DNA of 64,000 nt from Oceanisphaera pacifica (GCF_017498065.1 NZ_JAGDFX010000007.1:1-64000), one strand, 5' to 3'. Shown: positions 18,275-27,778, counted from the first letter of the stretch. Notes: a model not told the origin generated them from the letters alone. Made by a program: numbers and translations.

Positions 18275-19160
18275 CCTGTTTCTTTTTCTCCATAGACGCC
18301 GCTGAGTCGTGGTCGATCATGCGACCTTGGCGCTCAGAGGTTTTGGTGAGCAGCATTTCTTGAATAATCTCTGGCAGCGTGGTGGCTTCTGACTCCACCG
18401 CCCCGGTGAGCGGGTAGCAGCCTAGGGTTCTAAAGCGCACATTTTTCATCATCGGCACTTCACCTTCATCCAATGGCAAACGCTCGTCATCCACCATAAT
18501 TAAGGTGCCATCACGCTCAACCACTGGGCGAGGTGCTGCTAAGTACAAAGGCACAATTGGAATATTCTCTAGGTGGATATACTGCCAAATATCAAGCTCG
18601 GTCCAGTTAGAAAGCGGAAAGACGCGCATTGACTCGCCTTTGTGCTTACGGGCGTTATACAGCTTCCACAGCTCTGGGCGCTGGTTTTTAGGATCCCAAC
18701 GATGTTGCTCGGTACGAAACGAAAAAATACGCTCTTTAGCACGGGATTTTTCTTCATCGCGGCGTGCACCACCAAAGGCGGCATCAAAACCATATTTATC
18801 TAGCGCTTGCTTTAAACCTTCGGTTTTAGTCACATCGGTATGAATCGCTGAGCCATGAGTGAAGGGACTAATGTCTTGTTCAATGGCGTCTGGGTTAGTG
18901 TGTACCAGTAACTTAAGGCCTAGCTTTTCTACCATTTGATCACGAAAGGTATACATCTCGCGAAACTTAAAGCGAGTATCTACATGCAATAGCGGAAACG
19001 GTGGCAGAGAGGGATAAAAGGCTTTCATGGCCAAGTGCAGCATTACGGCACTGTCTTTACCAATAGAGTAGAGCATGACCGGGTTATCGGCCTCTGCTAC
19101 TACTTCGCGCATAATGTGGATACTTTCGGCTTCAAGCCGTTGCAGGTGTGTCAAGTTCAT
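18261..19160 (-). CDS. cysD: sulfate adenylyltransferase small subunit
   Basis: ATP sulfurylase catalytic subunit; with CysN forms adenosine 5'-phosphosulfate from sulfate and ATP. The N-type PP-loop [13 protein letters not shown] and [19 protein letters not shown] identify it. The ATG at 19160 gives 299 residues (E. coli 302) beginning [15 protein letters not shown]; the frame extends six codons further without support. The C-terminus ends in EGYF within a perfect palindrome, which may be a sign that neighbouring DNA was rearranged. Confidence 0.95.
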   Translation of the reverse strand: MNLTHLQRLEAESIHIMREVVAEADNPVMLYSIGKDSAVMLHLAMKAFYPSLPPFPLLHVDTRFKFREMYTFRDQMVEKLGLKLLVHTNPDAIEQDISPFTHGSAIHTDVTKTEGLKQALDKYGFDAAFGGARRDEEKSRAKERIFSFRTEQHRWDPKNQRPELWKLYNARKHKGESMRVFPLSNWTELDIWQYIHLENIPIVPLYLAAPRPVVERDGTLIMVDDERLPLDEGEVPMMKNVRFRTLGCYPLTGAVESEATTLPEIIQEMLLTKTSERQGRMIDHDSAASMEKKKQEGYF

Positions 19161-19232
19161 TAGTGATATCACTCTCAATTATAGACTACTCTAATAGCTA
19201 AATGTTCTAAATAATATATATATCCAGTTTAT

Positions 19233-20327
19233 TTGATATATGCGTGCAATGATAGTCCTGCTAAAGAGCGAGTGGTTATATATGACAGCATATTGGGTAT
19301 TAGCATCCATAGAGCTTTGTTAGCATTGCTGATCCAAGGCCGTGTGTCTGCAGCAGTGCTATTCACCAGTTGGGCCGTAGGCTTGGTGTTATTGAGGGTA
19401 ACAGGGCAGCAAGCCTTGCTGAGTAGTTTTTCTAATTCTGCCCTTGTAACCTTAATTGTACTGATGCTGGTCTCGCTGGTGCTAGAGCGCTCCCCCTTGT
19501 TAGATCATCTATCTAATACTTTACTAAAAGGGCGAGAGTCGATGGCCAGCTTACAGTTAATGGGGGTAACGTCATTTTTATCGGCTTTTTTAAATAACAC
19601 CGCCGTAGTGGGCTCTTTGTTAGGTGTCATGGCGCGCCAGCGGCACATACCCGCCTCACGTCTGCTTATTCCACTATCTTATGCGTCAATTTTAGGCGGC
19701 ATTACTACCTTGGTGGGCACCTCAACTAATTTAGTGATCAATTCGTTTGTGATCAATGCTGGATTAACGCCATTGGGCATGTTTTCATTCACGTTAGTGG
19801 GCTTGCCGGTTGCGTTAATCTGCATGGGAGCCTTGTTATTTAGCACGCGCTGGCTGCCTAGGCATCAGGCATTAGATAAAGATGCCGCGCAATCGTATTT
19901 TCTAGAAGCGCAAGTTATGGCTCATTCACCACTCATAGGCCAGAGCAGAGAAGAGAATCAATTACGTAATTTAAATGGCTTATTCTTACTGGAAATTGTC
20001 CGCCATGATCGATTGCTTAGCCCTGTTTCTCCTGACGAAGTGCTAGAGCAGGGGGATGTCTTGGTTTTTACCGGCGAAGTAGAAAAGGTACAAACACTGT
20101 AGCGCTTTTCTGGGTTGCAATTATTTGGCGATCAGGCCGATCGCCTATTAGCGTCTAATTTAGTTGAGGTGGTGATCAGTCACGAGTCTGAACTGCCTAA
20201 ACGCACTTTGCGCGAAGTAGACTTTAGAAGCTTGTTTAATGCCGGTGTAGTAGGTATTCGCCGAGGCAAACCTCCCCGTTTTAGGAACAGAGCAGTCAAG
20301 TCGATTAATAAACAGCCAAACAGTTAA
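19233..20327 (+). pseudogene. SLC13-family permease with TrkA-C domains, nonsense mutation and truncation
   Basis: The N-terminal half of an anion permease of the SLC13 type that often accompanies cysDN as a sulfate transporter. Residues from about 30 carry membrane segments, the FLSAFLNNTAVVGSL and GTSTNLVINSFVI signatures and a first RCK_C (TrkA-C) domain. An in-frame TAG at 20101-20103 splits the frame; the next codons (RFSGLQLFGDQAD) continue the same protein into a second RCK_C domain, which then ends in unrelated sequence at 20327. The C-terminal membrane half is missing. Divergent from cysD. Read-through would still leave half a carrier. Confidence 0.8.
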
Positions 20328-20334
20328 CCAGAGA

Positions 20335-20362
20335 TTGCATTCATTATTATCTTTGCTACACT
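20335..20362 (+). promoter_or_regulatory. ffs promoter
   Basis: TTGCAT (20335-20340) and TACACT (20357-20362) with a 16-base spacer, placing the start of transcription at about 20370, close to the RNA's first paired bases. Confidence 0.6.
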
Positions 20363-20375
20363 GGCGTTTCTTCGA

Positions 20376-20490
20376 TGGTGGCCCCGTTGGTCCTCTCGCA
20401 TCGGAATCTTGTTTACTAGGTCAGGCCCGGAAGGGAGCAGCCAAAGCAGGAATCTTCGAGTGCCGGGATGCGGCTGGCGGTGGTCACCTC
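20376..20490 (+). ncRNA. ffs: 4.5S RNA (signal recognition particle RNA, small bacterial type)
   Basis: About 115 bases with the universally conserved apical core: GGTCAGGCCCGGAAGGGAGC and AGCAGCCAAAGCAG, flanked by long paired arms (GTTGGTCC, GCCGGGATGCGGCTGGC). The outer ends GGTGGCC (20377) and GGTCACC (20482) pair. It binds Ffh and targets nascent membrane proteins to FtsY. Exact ends are uncertain by a few bases. A Tn7-like left end begins about 15 bases downstream, consistent with ffs serving as its attachment site. Confidence 0.93.
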
Positions 20491-20504
20491 CAATCTCAAA
20501 ATCT

Positions 20505-20571
20505 TGTTGCTTACACCATAAGCTGACAAATCTTTAGTAATACCTGACATAAATTGCACCATAAGCTGACA
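20505..20571 (+). mobile_element. left end of Tn7-like transposon with TnsB-type binding repeats
   Basis: The end begins TGTTGC at 20505. CACCATAAGCTGACA occurs twice, at 20514-20528 and 20557-20571, 43 bases apart, with a degenerate TACCTGACATAAA between. Tn7-like elements end in TGT...ACA and carry several TnsB sites; the TGTTG start and CCATAA core resemble ends of the Tn6677 (type I-F3 CAST) group from memory. No matching inverted copy was found downstream in the window. Confidence 0.7.
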
Positions 20572-20602
20572 TAGTCTACCTTTGTAGTAACAAAACTACA
20601 AA
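20554..20602 (+). promoter_or_regulatory. putative tnsABC promoter and palindromic operator
   Basis: TTGCAC (20554-20559) and TACCTT (20577-20582) are 17 bases apart. The -35 overlaps the second TnsB-type site. The -10 runs into the palindrome TTTGTAGT-aacaaa-ACTACAAA (20581-20602), just upstream of tnsA. This suggests control both by TnsB and by another repressor. Confidence 0.5.
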
Positions 20603-20613
20603 AAGGTGGTTTT

Positions 20614-21240
20614 ATGTATCGGCGCAGATTAAAACATTCTCCAGTAAAAAATCTCTTTCGCTTCGCAAGCGGTAAGACTCAATCTGTCCTTACGGTTGAA
20701 TCGGCTCTTGAGTTTGATACCTGCTTCCATCTTGAGTACTCCCCAGAAATAACCTCCTTTGAAGCTCAGCCAGAAGGCTTTTACTACAGCTTTGAGGGTA
20801 AGCGTTGCCCGTACACCCCTGACTTTAAAGTTCATCATCAAAAAGATGGAGAACAGTTTATTGAAGTCAAACCCCTATCTAAAGTACTAAAAGAAGATTT
20901 TCGTACACGTTTTCAAGCTAAGCAGTATGCTGCACGTGATGCAGGGATTACCTTGCTATTGGTAACTGAACGTCAAATTCGTGTTTATCCGATTTTAAAC
21001 AATCTGAAACTGCTACACCGTTACTCAGGTTTTCAATCAATCACTGAGGTACACCTTCGTATACTCGAATTTGTTGAAAGGCATGGTATGACTTCTCTGC
21101 TGAATTTAGCACGATCAACGGGAATAAAAGAGGGTGAGCTACTAAGTACTACACTATCGCTAATTGCTACAAACAGACTTGCTACCAACCTACTTGAACA
21201 GAGTTTCTGCCTTGACTCTGAAGTGTGGGAGGCTATATGA
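20614..21240 (+). CDS. tnsA: TnsA-like endonuclease of a Tn7-like transposon
   Basis: Cuts the 5' ends of the element so that, with TnsB, it moves by cut-and-paste. The 208-residue protein has a PD-(D/E)XK core: an N-terminal Glu in SALEFDTCFHLE (33 or 41), Asp70 in YTPDF and Glu84-Val-Lys86 in FIEVKPLSK. Residues about 125-208 form a helical C-terminal domain. It is shorter than Tn7 TnsA (273), as in many Tn7-like relatives. AAAAAGGTGG precedes the ATG. It overlaps tnsB by four bases (ATGA). AT-rich composition contrasts with the flanking chromosome. Confidence 0.88.
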   Translation: MYRRRLKHSPVKNLFRFASGKTQSVLTVESALEFDTCFHLEYSPEITSFEAQPEGFYYSFEGKRCPYTPDFKVHHQKDGEQFIEVKPLSKVLKEDFRTRFQAKQYAARDAGITLLLVTERQIRVYPILNNLKLLHRYSGFQSITEVHLRILEFVERHGMTSLLNLARSTGIKEGELLSTTLSLIATNRLATNLLEQSFCLDSEVWEAI

Positions 21241-23111
21241 AAGGGGTTAATTTGACTCAGGGGTTCTTCTATGATGAATATCCTCTCGATGAAGCCATAT
21301 CTGTTACTGATAATCAGCCACTTGAGCCTGTAAAGGTCTCTAGAGATTTAGCAAGCTACCCTGCGGAAGTACAAGCTGAAGTTAATAGGCGGCTGGCTTA
21401 TTTGACATGGGTTGAAAAGCGGCTGGACGGTGGTTGGACGCAAGCGCGTCTGGAACCTTTATTAGATCAGGCCTCAATAGAGCTAGGCATTGAGCCTCCA
21501 AACTGGAGGACTCTAGTAAGATGGCGAACAAAATACTCCAACTCTGAGTTTGCGCTTTCTTCACTGATCCCTAAGTATGGTAATAAAGGCAATCGGATAA
21601 CAAAAAGTGATAGCAGGGCAGAAAAATTTTATGAGCAAGCGCTTAAACGCTTTTTGGTACAAGAGAGGCCTTCAGTTGCTGCTGTTTATCGTTTTTACGC
21701 GGATTCTATACGAATAGCCAACCAAGAGCTGATTGAAAGGCCAATAAAGGCGTTATCTTATAGTGGGTTCTATAATCGAATCAAAATGTTACCGGCTTAT
21801 GATGTTACGGTAGCTCGTCATGGAAAATTTATCGCCGACACAAAGTTTAATATGATTGGCACTCATATACCTCCTAAACGCGTACTTGAGCGAGTGGAAA
21901 TTGACCACACTCCACTCGACCTGATCCTGCTTGATGACGAACTTGATATCCCATTAGGAAGACCATGCCTTACTGTTCTTATAGATAGCTACAGTCATTG
22001 TATTACTGGATTTTATATCGGGTTTGAGGGGCCGAGCTTTAATTCAGTACGAAAAGCTTTGCTTAACGCTATTAAACCAAAGGCTTATGTTCATAAAAAA
22101 TATCCGGCTATCGAGAATGACTGGCTATGTAGCGGTAAGCCAGAAACGCTAGTTGTGGATAATGGAGCTGAGTTTTGGAGCCAAAGCTTGGAGTTAGTAT
22201 GTCTAGAGCTAGGTATTAATGTGCAATACAATCCAGTACGAAAACCGTGGCTAAAGCCGATGATAGAGCGACTATTTGGCAGTATTAACAGTAGTCTATT
22301 GACCAATATACCAGGTAAGACGTTTTCTAATCTTCTTAAAAAGGAAGAATATCATCCTAATAAAGACGCCATTATGCACTTTTCAACTTTTGTTGAGCAT
22401 TTTCATCAGTGGGTTATTGACCTATACCATCAGAATGCTGATTCGAGAAAGCGCTATATCCCTGCATTATCTTGGAAGAAAGGCTATGAGTATTTACCTC
22501 CGGCTCAGGTTGCTGATGAAGATCTCTGTAAGTTAGAAGTTATCATTGGTTTAGCTAGTCAGCGACAACTTAGACGTGGTGGCATTCATATTTACAATTT
22601 GCGCTACGACTCTGAAGAGCTATCTTCATATCGTAAAAACTATGCGTATGAAAAGCAATCGCCAAAGGTTCTGATTAAAATCAATCCTGATGATATTTCA
22701 TCCATCTATGTATTTTTAGATAAACTAAAAAAGTACCTTCAAGTCCCCTGTGTAGACCGCGTTGGTTACACACATGAGTTAAGTCTCCAACAACACTTCA
22801 TTAACTGCCGTTTGCATAAAAGCTTTATTGATAGTGCATTGGACTTAGACAGTTTGGCTAGAGTTAGAATGAAGCTACATGAACGCATTAAACAAGAAGT
22901 GGCAGAGTTAAAGAGTATAGGTACAAAAAGAAAGTCGCAGTCAAGCATGTCGCGATTGGCTAAGCACCAACAAGTAGGCAGTGGAGAAAAAGGCACTGTG
23001 ATTGAGCAACCCCTACCTAGAGAACTGTCAAAGCCGAAGAGTGAAAAAGATAATTTAATCAACCAAATAGATGAGTGGGATGATTATGTCTCAGAGTTTG
23101 ATGGTTACTGA
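21237..23111 (+). CDS. tnsB: TnsB-like DDE transposase
   Basis: Retroviral-integrase-fold transposase that binds element ends and joins 3' ends to the target. The 624-residue protein (start 21237, GGGAGG upstream, ATGA overlap with tnsA) shows the DDE triad at about Asp223 (VEIDHTPLD), Asp308 (LVVDNGAEF) and Glu344 (WLKPMIERLFG). N-terminal helix-turn-helix domains precede it, and the basic C-terminal tail (about 560-624) is where TnsC contact is expected. The triad is intact. A GTG at 21225 in the same frame is less likely. Confidence 0.9.
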   Translation: MKGVNLTQGFFYDEYPLDEAISVTDNQPLEPVKVSRDLASYPAEVQAEVNRRLAYLTWVEKRLDGGWTQARLEPLLDQASIELGIEPPNWRTLVRWRTKYSNSEFALSSLIPKYGNKGNRITKSDSRAEKFYEQALKRFLVQERPSVAAVYRFYADSIRIANQELIERPIKALSYSGFYNRIKMLPAYDVTVARHGKFIADTKFNMIGTHIPPKRVLERVEIDHTPLDLILLDDELDIPLGRPCLTVLIDSYSHCITGFYIGFEGPSFNSVRKALLNAIKPKAYVHKKYPAIENDWLCSGKPETLVVDNGAEFWSQSLELVCLELGINVQYNPVRKPWLKPMIERLFGSINSSLLTNIPGKTFSNLLKKEEYHPNKDAIMHFSTFVEHFHQWVIDLYHQNADSRKRYIPALSWKKGYEYLPPAQVADEDLCKLEVIIGLASQRQLRRGGIHIYNLRYDSEELSSYRKNYAYEKQSPKVLIKINPDDISSIYVFLDKLKKYLQVPCVDRVGYTHELSLQQHFINCRLHKSFIDSALDLDSLARVRMKLHERIKQEVAELKSIGTKRKSQSSMSRLAKHQQVGSGEKGTVIEQPLPRELSKPKSEKDNLINQIDEWDDYVSEFDGY

Positions 23112-24126
23112 ACGAATCTTATCACCGGAACAGGAAAGTCGGCTACGTCGCTTTGTATGTTGTTTCGTCGAGCAGCCCATAGTGAGTGAAATTTATGATG
23201 ATTTTAATAGGTTACGTTACAACCATCGTTTGGGAGGTGAGCAGCAATGTATGTTGATCACAGGCGACACGGGTTGTGGTAAGTCACTGCTAGTTAAAAA
23301 CTATCAGCGGCAGTTTTCAGGGGTAGAGGAGATGTGTGGCGGATATCCGTATCGGCCTTTACTTATCAGCCGTATTCCTAGCAAACCTACACTGAGTGCC
23401 ACTATCATCGAGCTGCTTAAAGATCTCGGTCAAGCTAGTAGTATCTATCGTAAGGGAAGAAGCTCTGATCTTAGCCTCACTGAAGCCTTAATTAAGTGCT
23501 TGGTTCGTTGTAAAACAGAACTTATTATTATTGATGAATTTCAGGAGTTGGTAGAATTCAAAAGTGGTGAGAAGCGTAGTGAGATAGCTAATCGCCTTAA
23601 GCTGATCAGTGAAAAAGCACGAGTTCCTATCGTTTTGGTCGGCATGCCTTGGGCTGAAAAAATTACAGAAGATCCACAGTGGGCATCGCGGTTAATGACT
23701 CGAAGACTACTCCCTTACTTCAAACTCTCAGAAGACCCAGAAAACTTTATCCGCTTTCTAATGGGGCTCGCTAAAAAAATGCCTTTTACAGAGCTTCCAA
23801 AGCTAGAAAAACAGCATACAGTCTTTGCACTTTTTTCTGCTTGTGGCGGTTGCTTGCGCACTCTGAAGCACTTGCTTGATGAAGCAGTTAAACAGGCGCT
23901 ATTGGCTGATGCTCAGACGCTGACGAGCGAACATCTTAGTAAATCTTTCTCGTTGTTTGAACCCACCAAGGTGAACCCGTTTTTGCAGAAGTTAGAAGAA
24001 CTGCAAGCGAGAGAGGTAAAACACTATTCCCGTTATAACAGTGGCGCCTCTTATGCTGAAGATGCATTGATCCCGACCCAATTTGGGGAGCGAGTACCAA
24101 TTTCTATGTTGATTAAAAAATCTTAG
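23071..24126 (+). CDS. tnsC: TnsC/TniB-like AAA+ ATPase
   Basis: ATP-dependent regulator that links a target selector to the TnsAB transposase. The up-to-351-residue protein has Walker A GDTGCGKS (Lys71) and Walker B LIIIDEFQE (Asp155, Glu156), typical of the TniB/AAA_22 group. The frame overlaps the 3' end of tnsB; starts at 23071, 23080, 23086 and 23101 are all possible and none has a strong ribosome site. No TniQ/TnsD or TnsE gene follows, so the protein that would normally recruit this ATPase to a target is not in sight. Confidence 0.88.
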   Translation: MSGMIMSQSLMVTERILSPEQESRLRRFVCCFVEQPIVSEIYDDFNRLRYNHRLGGEQQCMLITGDTGCGKSLLVKNYQRQFSGVEEMCGGYPYRPLLISRIPSKPTLSATIIELLKDLGQASSIYRKGRSSDLSLTEALIKCLVRCKTELIIIDEFQELVEFKSGEKRSEIANRLKLISEKARVPIVLVGMPWAEKITEDPQWASRLMTRRLLPYFKLSEDPENFIRFLMGLAKKMPFTELPKLEKQHTVFALFSACGGCLRTLKHLLDEAVKQALLADAQTLTSEHLSKSFSLFEPTKVNPFLQKLEELQAREVKHYSRYNSGASYAEDALIPTQFGERVPISMLIKKS

Positions 24127-24137
24127 CACTTCTTAAG

Positions 24138-24186
24138 CTAAGGAATCCTTAGTACACTTATCTTGGCTATACTAAGAGAATCTTAG
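24138..24186 (+). promoter_or_regulatory. paired palindromic operators flanking the xre promoter
   Basis: Two 15-base palindromes of the form CTAAG-N5-CTTAG lie at 24138-24152 (CTAAGGAATCCTTAG, perfect) and 24172-24186 (CTAAGAGAATCTTAG). A TATACT -10 at 24168-24173 sits between them, overlapping the second. The spacing (34 bases, about three helical turns) suits cooperative dimer binding by the Xre protein encoded just downstream. Confidence 0.7.
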
Positions 24187-24210
24187 CTATCTATCTAAAC
24201 GGGATAGCTT

Positions 24211-24543
24211 ATGTATTCAACACTCCCAAAGCGGCTTAAGGCAGCACGTCTAAAAAATCAGCTGACACAACGTCAGCTGGGTGTTCACCTTGGCATGGAT
24301 GAAAATACAGCGAGTGCTCGGATGAATCAGTATGAAAAAGGTAAGCATTCCCCCGACTACCAAACTATGCAACGATTGGCTAAAGTGCTAGATGTTCCTG
24401 TAGCTTATTTCTACTGTGAAGATGACCTTTTGGCTGAGCTACTCTGTGCTATTGCTAAGAAACCGCGAGCAGAGCAAGAAAAGTTATTAAAACTTCTTTC
24501 TGATGATAACAATTTGCTACCTAGCGGTAACTGCTCTGGCTAA
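24211..24543 (+). CDS. Xre-family transcriptional regulator
   Basis: A 110-residue protein with a classic helix-turn-helix in residues 5-60 (LKAARLKNQLTQRQLGVHLGMDENTASARMNQYEKG) and a helical C-terminal part. It lies 85 bases after tnsC and has two palindromic operators at its own promoter, so autorepression is likely. Xre regulators are also found in I-F3 CRISPR-associated transposons, where they control guide expression; here there is no CRISPR. It could instead time expression of the neighbouring restriction system. Composition is AT-rich like tnsABC. Confidence 0.8.
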   Translation: MYSTLPKRLKAARLKNQLTQRQLGVHLGMDENTASARMNQYEKGKHSPDYQTMQRLAKVLDVPVAYFYCEDDLLAELLCAIAKKPRAEQEKLLKLLSDDNNLLPSGNCSG

Positions 24544-24701
24544 TTGCTCAAGCTTCTCTTTGTCGATAGACTCACATCAAACTTATCCAATTGAATTTGC
24601 AATTTCATATTTAGCAAGCACACCTCATTAAATTGCTCTGCCTTTGGCTACAACAGTATTTATTTGCTACAGCTGTGGCTGAACTTTAAATGGAAACCCC
24701 A

Positions 24702-26426
24702 ATGACCCAACGCGTAACGCTGCAACAGCTTGAATCCTTCTTATGGGAAACTGCCGATATTTTGCGCGGCAATATGGATGCCTCTGAATTTAAAGATTAC
24801 ATCTTTGGCATGTTGTTCTTAAAGCGACTGTCTGACGCCTTTGATGAAGCCAAAGAAGGCGTAGTGGCCTATTACCTTGGTAACGGAAAAACCCAAGCGC
24901 AGGCGCAAGAATTGGCAGATGATGAAGACGAATACGATAGCACTTTTTACATTCCGCCCATTGCTCGCTGGCATGCCATTAAAGACTTAAAGCACGACAT
25001 AGGTGCCGAGCTGAATAAGGCGATGGAAGCCATAGAAGAGCACAACGACGCGCTAGAAGGCGTGTTGGTGTCTATCGACTTTAACATTAAGAATAAACTG
25101 TCCGATAAAAAGCTGCGCGACTTACTCAGCCACTTTAGCCGCTACCGCTTGCGCAATAGCGACTTTGAACGGCCCGACTTGCTGGGCACGGCGTATGAAT
25201 ACTTAATTAAGATGTTCGCAGATAGCGCGGGCAAAAAAGGCGGTGAATTTTATACGCCGTCAGAAGTAGTCGAGCTGTTAGTGTGCTTGCTTAAACCCCA
25301 AGCTGGGATGCGCATTTACGATCCCACCGTGGGCTCGGGCGGTATGTTAGTGCAAACCCGTAACTACCTTGCCAGCAATGGGGGCAACTCGGCTAACCTG
25401 TCACTGTTTGGCCAAGAAATGAACCTTAATACCTGGGCCATTTGTAAGATGAATATGTTCTTACACGGGGTATACAGCGCCAATATTCAAAAGGGCGACA
25501 CCTTAGGCAGTCCGCAGCACACCCAAGACGGTGAGCTGATGACCTTTGACCGCGTCATTGCCAATCCGCCCTTTAGTTTAAAGAAGTGGGGCAAAGAAGA
25601 AGCCGATAACGATGCTTACGGTCGCTTCCCATACGGCACACCACCTAAAGACTCCGGTGATTTGGCCTTTGTGCAACACATGATCGCCAGCTTGAACGAC
25701 GAGGGCGTAATGGGCGTGGTCATGCCCCATGGCGTACTGTTCCGTGGTTCTAGCGAGAAGGCCATTCGCCAAGGCATCTTGCAAGATGACTTATTAGAAG
25801 CGGTAATCGGCTTACCCGCCGGTTTATTCTACGGCACCGGCATTCCGGCAAGCTTACTGATCATCAATAAAAACAAACGTGCGGCACGCTTGCGCAAAGT
25901 GTTGTTTATTAATGCCGAATTAGAATACGAAGAAGGCAAAAACCAAAACAAACTACGCCCACAAGACATTGCCAAAATCGTACAAACCTTCGACGACTAC
26001 GCAGAAGTTAAGCGCTACTCCAAAGTGGTGACCATAGCGGAAATTGCCGAAAACGATTACAACCTTAATATCCGCCGTTACGCCGACACCAGCCCGCCAC
26101 CCGAGATCTTCGACGTGCGCGCCATTCTGCACGGTGGCATTCCGGTGCGTGAAGTCGAAAGTGAATATATCCGAGAAGAAATACTGCAAGACTTTGATGT
26201 CAGCACGGTTTTTTCACGCAGAGACAGTGACTATTACGGGTTTAAAGCTGAAATCGACAGTAAAGAAAAGATTCGTCAACTGGTGGGTGCAGAGAACACC
26301 GCCGTTATCGAACAACTAGAGCGTTGGTGGGATAAGTACCGTATGTCGCTGAAAGAGCTCGATGTGCAGGTAGCTGAAGCTGAGGCAATGATGAAGGGCT
26401 TTTTGGCGGAGCTGGGGTATGAGTAA
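24702..26426 (+). CDS. hsdM: type I restriction-modification system methyltransferase subunit
   Basis: N6-adenine DNA methyltransferase subunit, acting with HsdS to protect host DNA. The protein is 574 residues from the ATG at 24702 (578 from 24690; neither has a strong ribosome site). N-terminal helical HsdM_N domain, then [14 protein letters not shown] motif [10 protein letters not shown] and catalytic NPPF. It starts 160 bases after xre; that gap holds no recognised signal. Base composition shifts here to that of the core chromosome, so it may have a different history from tnsABC. Overlaps hsdS by eight bases. Confidence 0.93.
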   Translation: MTQRVTLQQLESFLWETADILRGNMDASEFKDYIFGMLFLKRLSDAFDEAKEGVVAYYLGNGKTQAQAQELADDEDEYDSTFYIPPIARWHAIKDLKHDIGAELNKAMEAIEEHNDALEGVLVSIDFNIKNKLSDKKLRDLLSHFSRYRLRNSDFERPDLLGTAYEYLIKMFADSAGKKGGEFYTPSEVVELLVCLLKPQAGMRIYDPTVGSGGMLVQTRNYLASNGGNSANLSLFGQEMNLNTWAICKMNMFLHGVYSANIQKGDTLGSPQHTQDGELMTFDRVIANPPFSLKKWGKEEADNDAYGRFPYGTPPKDSGDLAFVQHMIASLNDEGVMGVVMPHGVLFRGSSEKAIRQGILQDDLLEAVIGLPAGLFYGTGIPASLLIINKNKRAARLRKVLFINAELEYEEGKNQNKLRPQDIAKIVQTFDDYAEVKRYSKVVTIAEIAENDYNLNIRRYADTSPPPEIFDVRAILHGGIPVREVESEYIREEILQDFDVSTVFSRRDSDYYGFKAEIDSKEKIRQLVGAENTAVIEQLERWWDKYRMSLKELDVQVAEAEAMMKGFLAELGYE

Positions 26427-27735
26427 TACGATCCCAGAGGGATGGGCTATTAATCAGCTCGGAAAACTTACTGATGTGCGCTCAAGTAATGTAGACAAGA
26501 AGACCGATGATACAGAAATACCTGTTCGTCTATGTAATTACATGGATGTATACCGCAACAACAGCATTACTTCTGAAGTTGAGTTTATGGAAGCTAGTGC
26601 GAAGCAGAGGGAGATTGATCGGTTCACTTTAGAAAAAGGTGATGTGATTATTACCAAGGACTCTGAAACCCCTGATGATATTGCTGTACCATCTTATGTT
26701 AGTGAAAGCCTTACCGGAGTTGTTTGTGGTTATCATTTAACATTATTACGACCACACAGTAATCTAGCTAACGGGCAGTTTTTATCACACTTGTTTCAAT
26801 TGCAAAGTGTTCAGCATTATTTTTATCTTCTTGCGAACGGAACGACACGCTTTGGTTTAACTGCAGACGCCATAAATGCAGCACCGTTATTAATACCACC
26901 ACTCCCCGAGCAACAAAAAATCGCCAGCATACTGTCATCGGCCGATGAGGTGATTGAAAAAACACGCGCCCAGATCGACAAGCTGAAAGACCTTAAAACC
27001 GGCATGATGCAAGAGCTGCTCACCAAAGGCATCGGTCATACCGAGTTCAAAGACTCGCCAGTGGGGCGGATACCTAGTAACTGGGAAGTTGGTGCAATTG
27101 ATTCTTTTGGAGTCGATATACTCGACGGCGATCGTGGTAAGGAATATCCAAAGGAGAAGGATTTTTATCCCTTTGAGCACTGCCTGTTTTTATCAGCAAA
27201 AAATGTCACAAAGAAAGGTTTTGCTTTTACTACTCTGTCTTTTATTACCAAAGAAAAAGATGAGTTACTTCGTAAAGGAAAGCTAACTCGTGGCGACATT
27301 GTTATCACCACTAGAGGTACTGTAGGTAATATAGCTTTTTATAATGATGAGGCTCCTTTCGACCATATTCGTATAAATTCAGGCATGGCGATTATTAGAA
27401 ATAAGTCAGAAGCGTTGGACTCTCAATTTCTCCATCTGCTAATGAACTCGCCAATGGTGAGCGAACAGGTTGAGCTGTTAGCTTTTGGTAGTGCACAGCC
27501 ACAGCTGACTATAGGTATTATTAAAGGTTTAAATATTCCCAAACCCTGCATTGATGAGCAAAAAGCAATTGCATCTGCCGTTTCTTCTGTAACGAAAAGG
27601 CTACAATTGGCGACTAAAAAATTAGCCTTATTGGAGTCAGCTAAAAAAGCCCTCATGCAAGATCTGCTCACCGGCAAGGTGCGCGTCAATGTGGCTAACG
27701 TAAGCACTGCTCAACAGGAGGCGGTGGCTGACTAA
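26419..27735 (+). CDS. hsdS: type I restriction-modification system specificity subunit
   Basis: Determines the bipartite DNA recognition sequence of the HsdMSR complex. The 438 residues have two target-recognition domains (about 1-150 and 210-385), separated by a conserved helical spacer around [13 protein letters not shown]...[16 protein letters not shown] and closed by a similar C-terminal helix ending [15 protein letters not shown]. The TRDs are AT-richer than the conserved spacers, as usual for swapped segments. The recognised sequence cannot be predicted here. Its stop codon lies inside a 12-base-pair hairpin. Confidence 0.93.
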   Translation: MSNTIPEGWAINQLGKLTDVRSSNVDKKTDDTEIPVRLCNYMDVYRNNSITSEVEFMEASAKQREIDRFTLEKGDVIITKDSETPDDIAVPSYVSESLTGVVCGYHLTLLRPHSNLANGQFLSHLFQLQSVQHYFYLLANGTTRFGLTADAINAAPLLIPPLPEQQKIASILSSADEVIEKTRAQIDKLKDLKTGMMQELLTKGIGHTEFKDSPVGRIPSNWEVGAIDSFGVDILDGDRGKEYPKEKDFYPFEHCLFLSAKNVTKKGFAFTTLSFITKEKDELLRKGKLTRGDIVITTRGTVGNIAFYNDEAPFDHIRINSGMAIIRNKSEALDSQFLHLLMNSPMVSEQVELLAFGSAQPQLTIGIIKGLNIPKPCIDEQKAIASAVSSVTKRLQLATKKLALLESAKKALMQDLLTGKVRVNVANVSTAQQEAVAD

Positions 27736-27760
27736 GTTGCGCACGACAGCGCAACTTAGT
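27731..27760 (+). promoter_or_regulatory. hairpin between hsdS and hsdR
   Basis: ACTAAGTTGCGC (27731-27742) and GCGCAACTTAGT (27749-27760) form a perfect 12-pair stem with loop ACGACA. It contains the hsdS stop codon and ends 11 bases before the hsdR ribosome site. No T run follows, so partial attenuation, RNA processing or translational uncoupling of hsdR is more likely than termination. Confidence 0.65.
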
Positions 27761-27778
27761 CTTCCTGCAGGAGTAACT

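Noticed and set aside
24544-24701. Possible CRISPR repeat or guide RNA beside the Tn7-like module
   Set aside because: No direct repeats and nothing resembling type I-F repeats in the gap; no Cas genes in the window.
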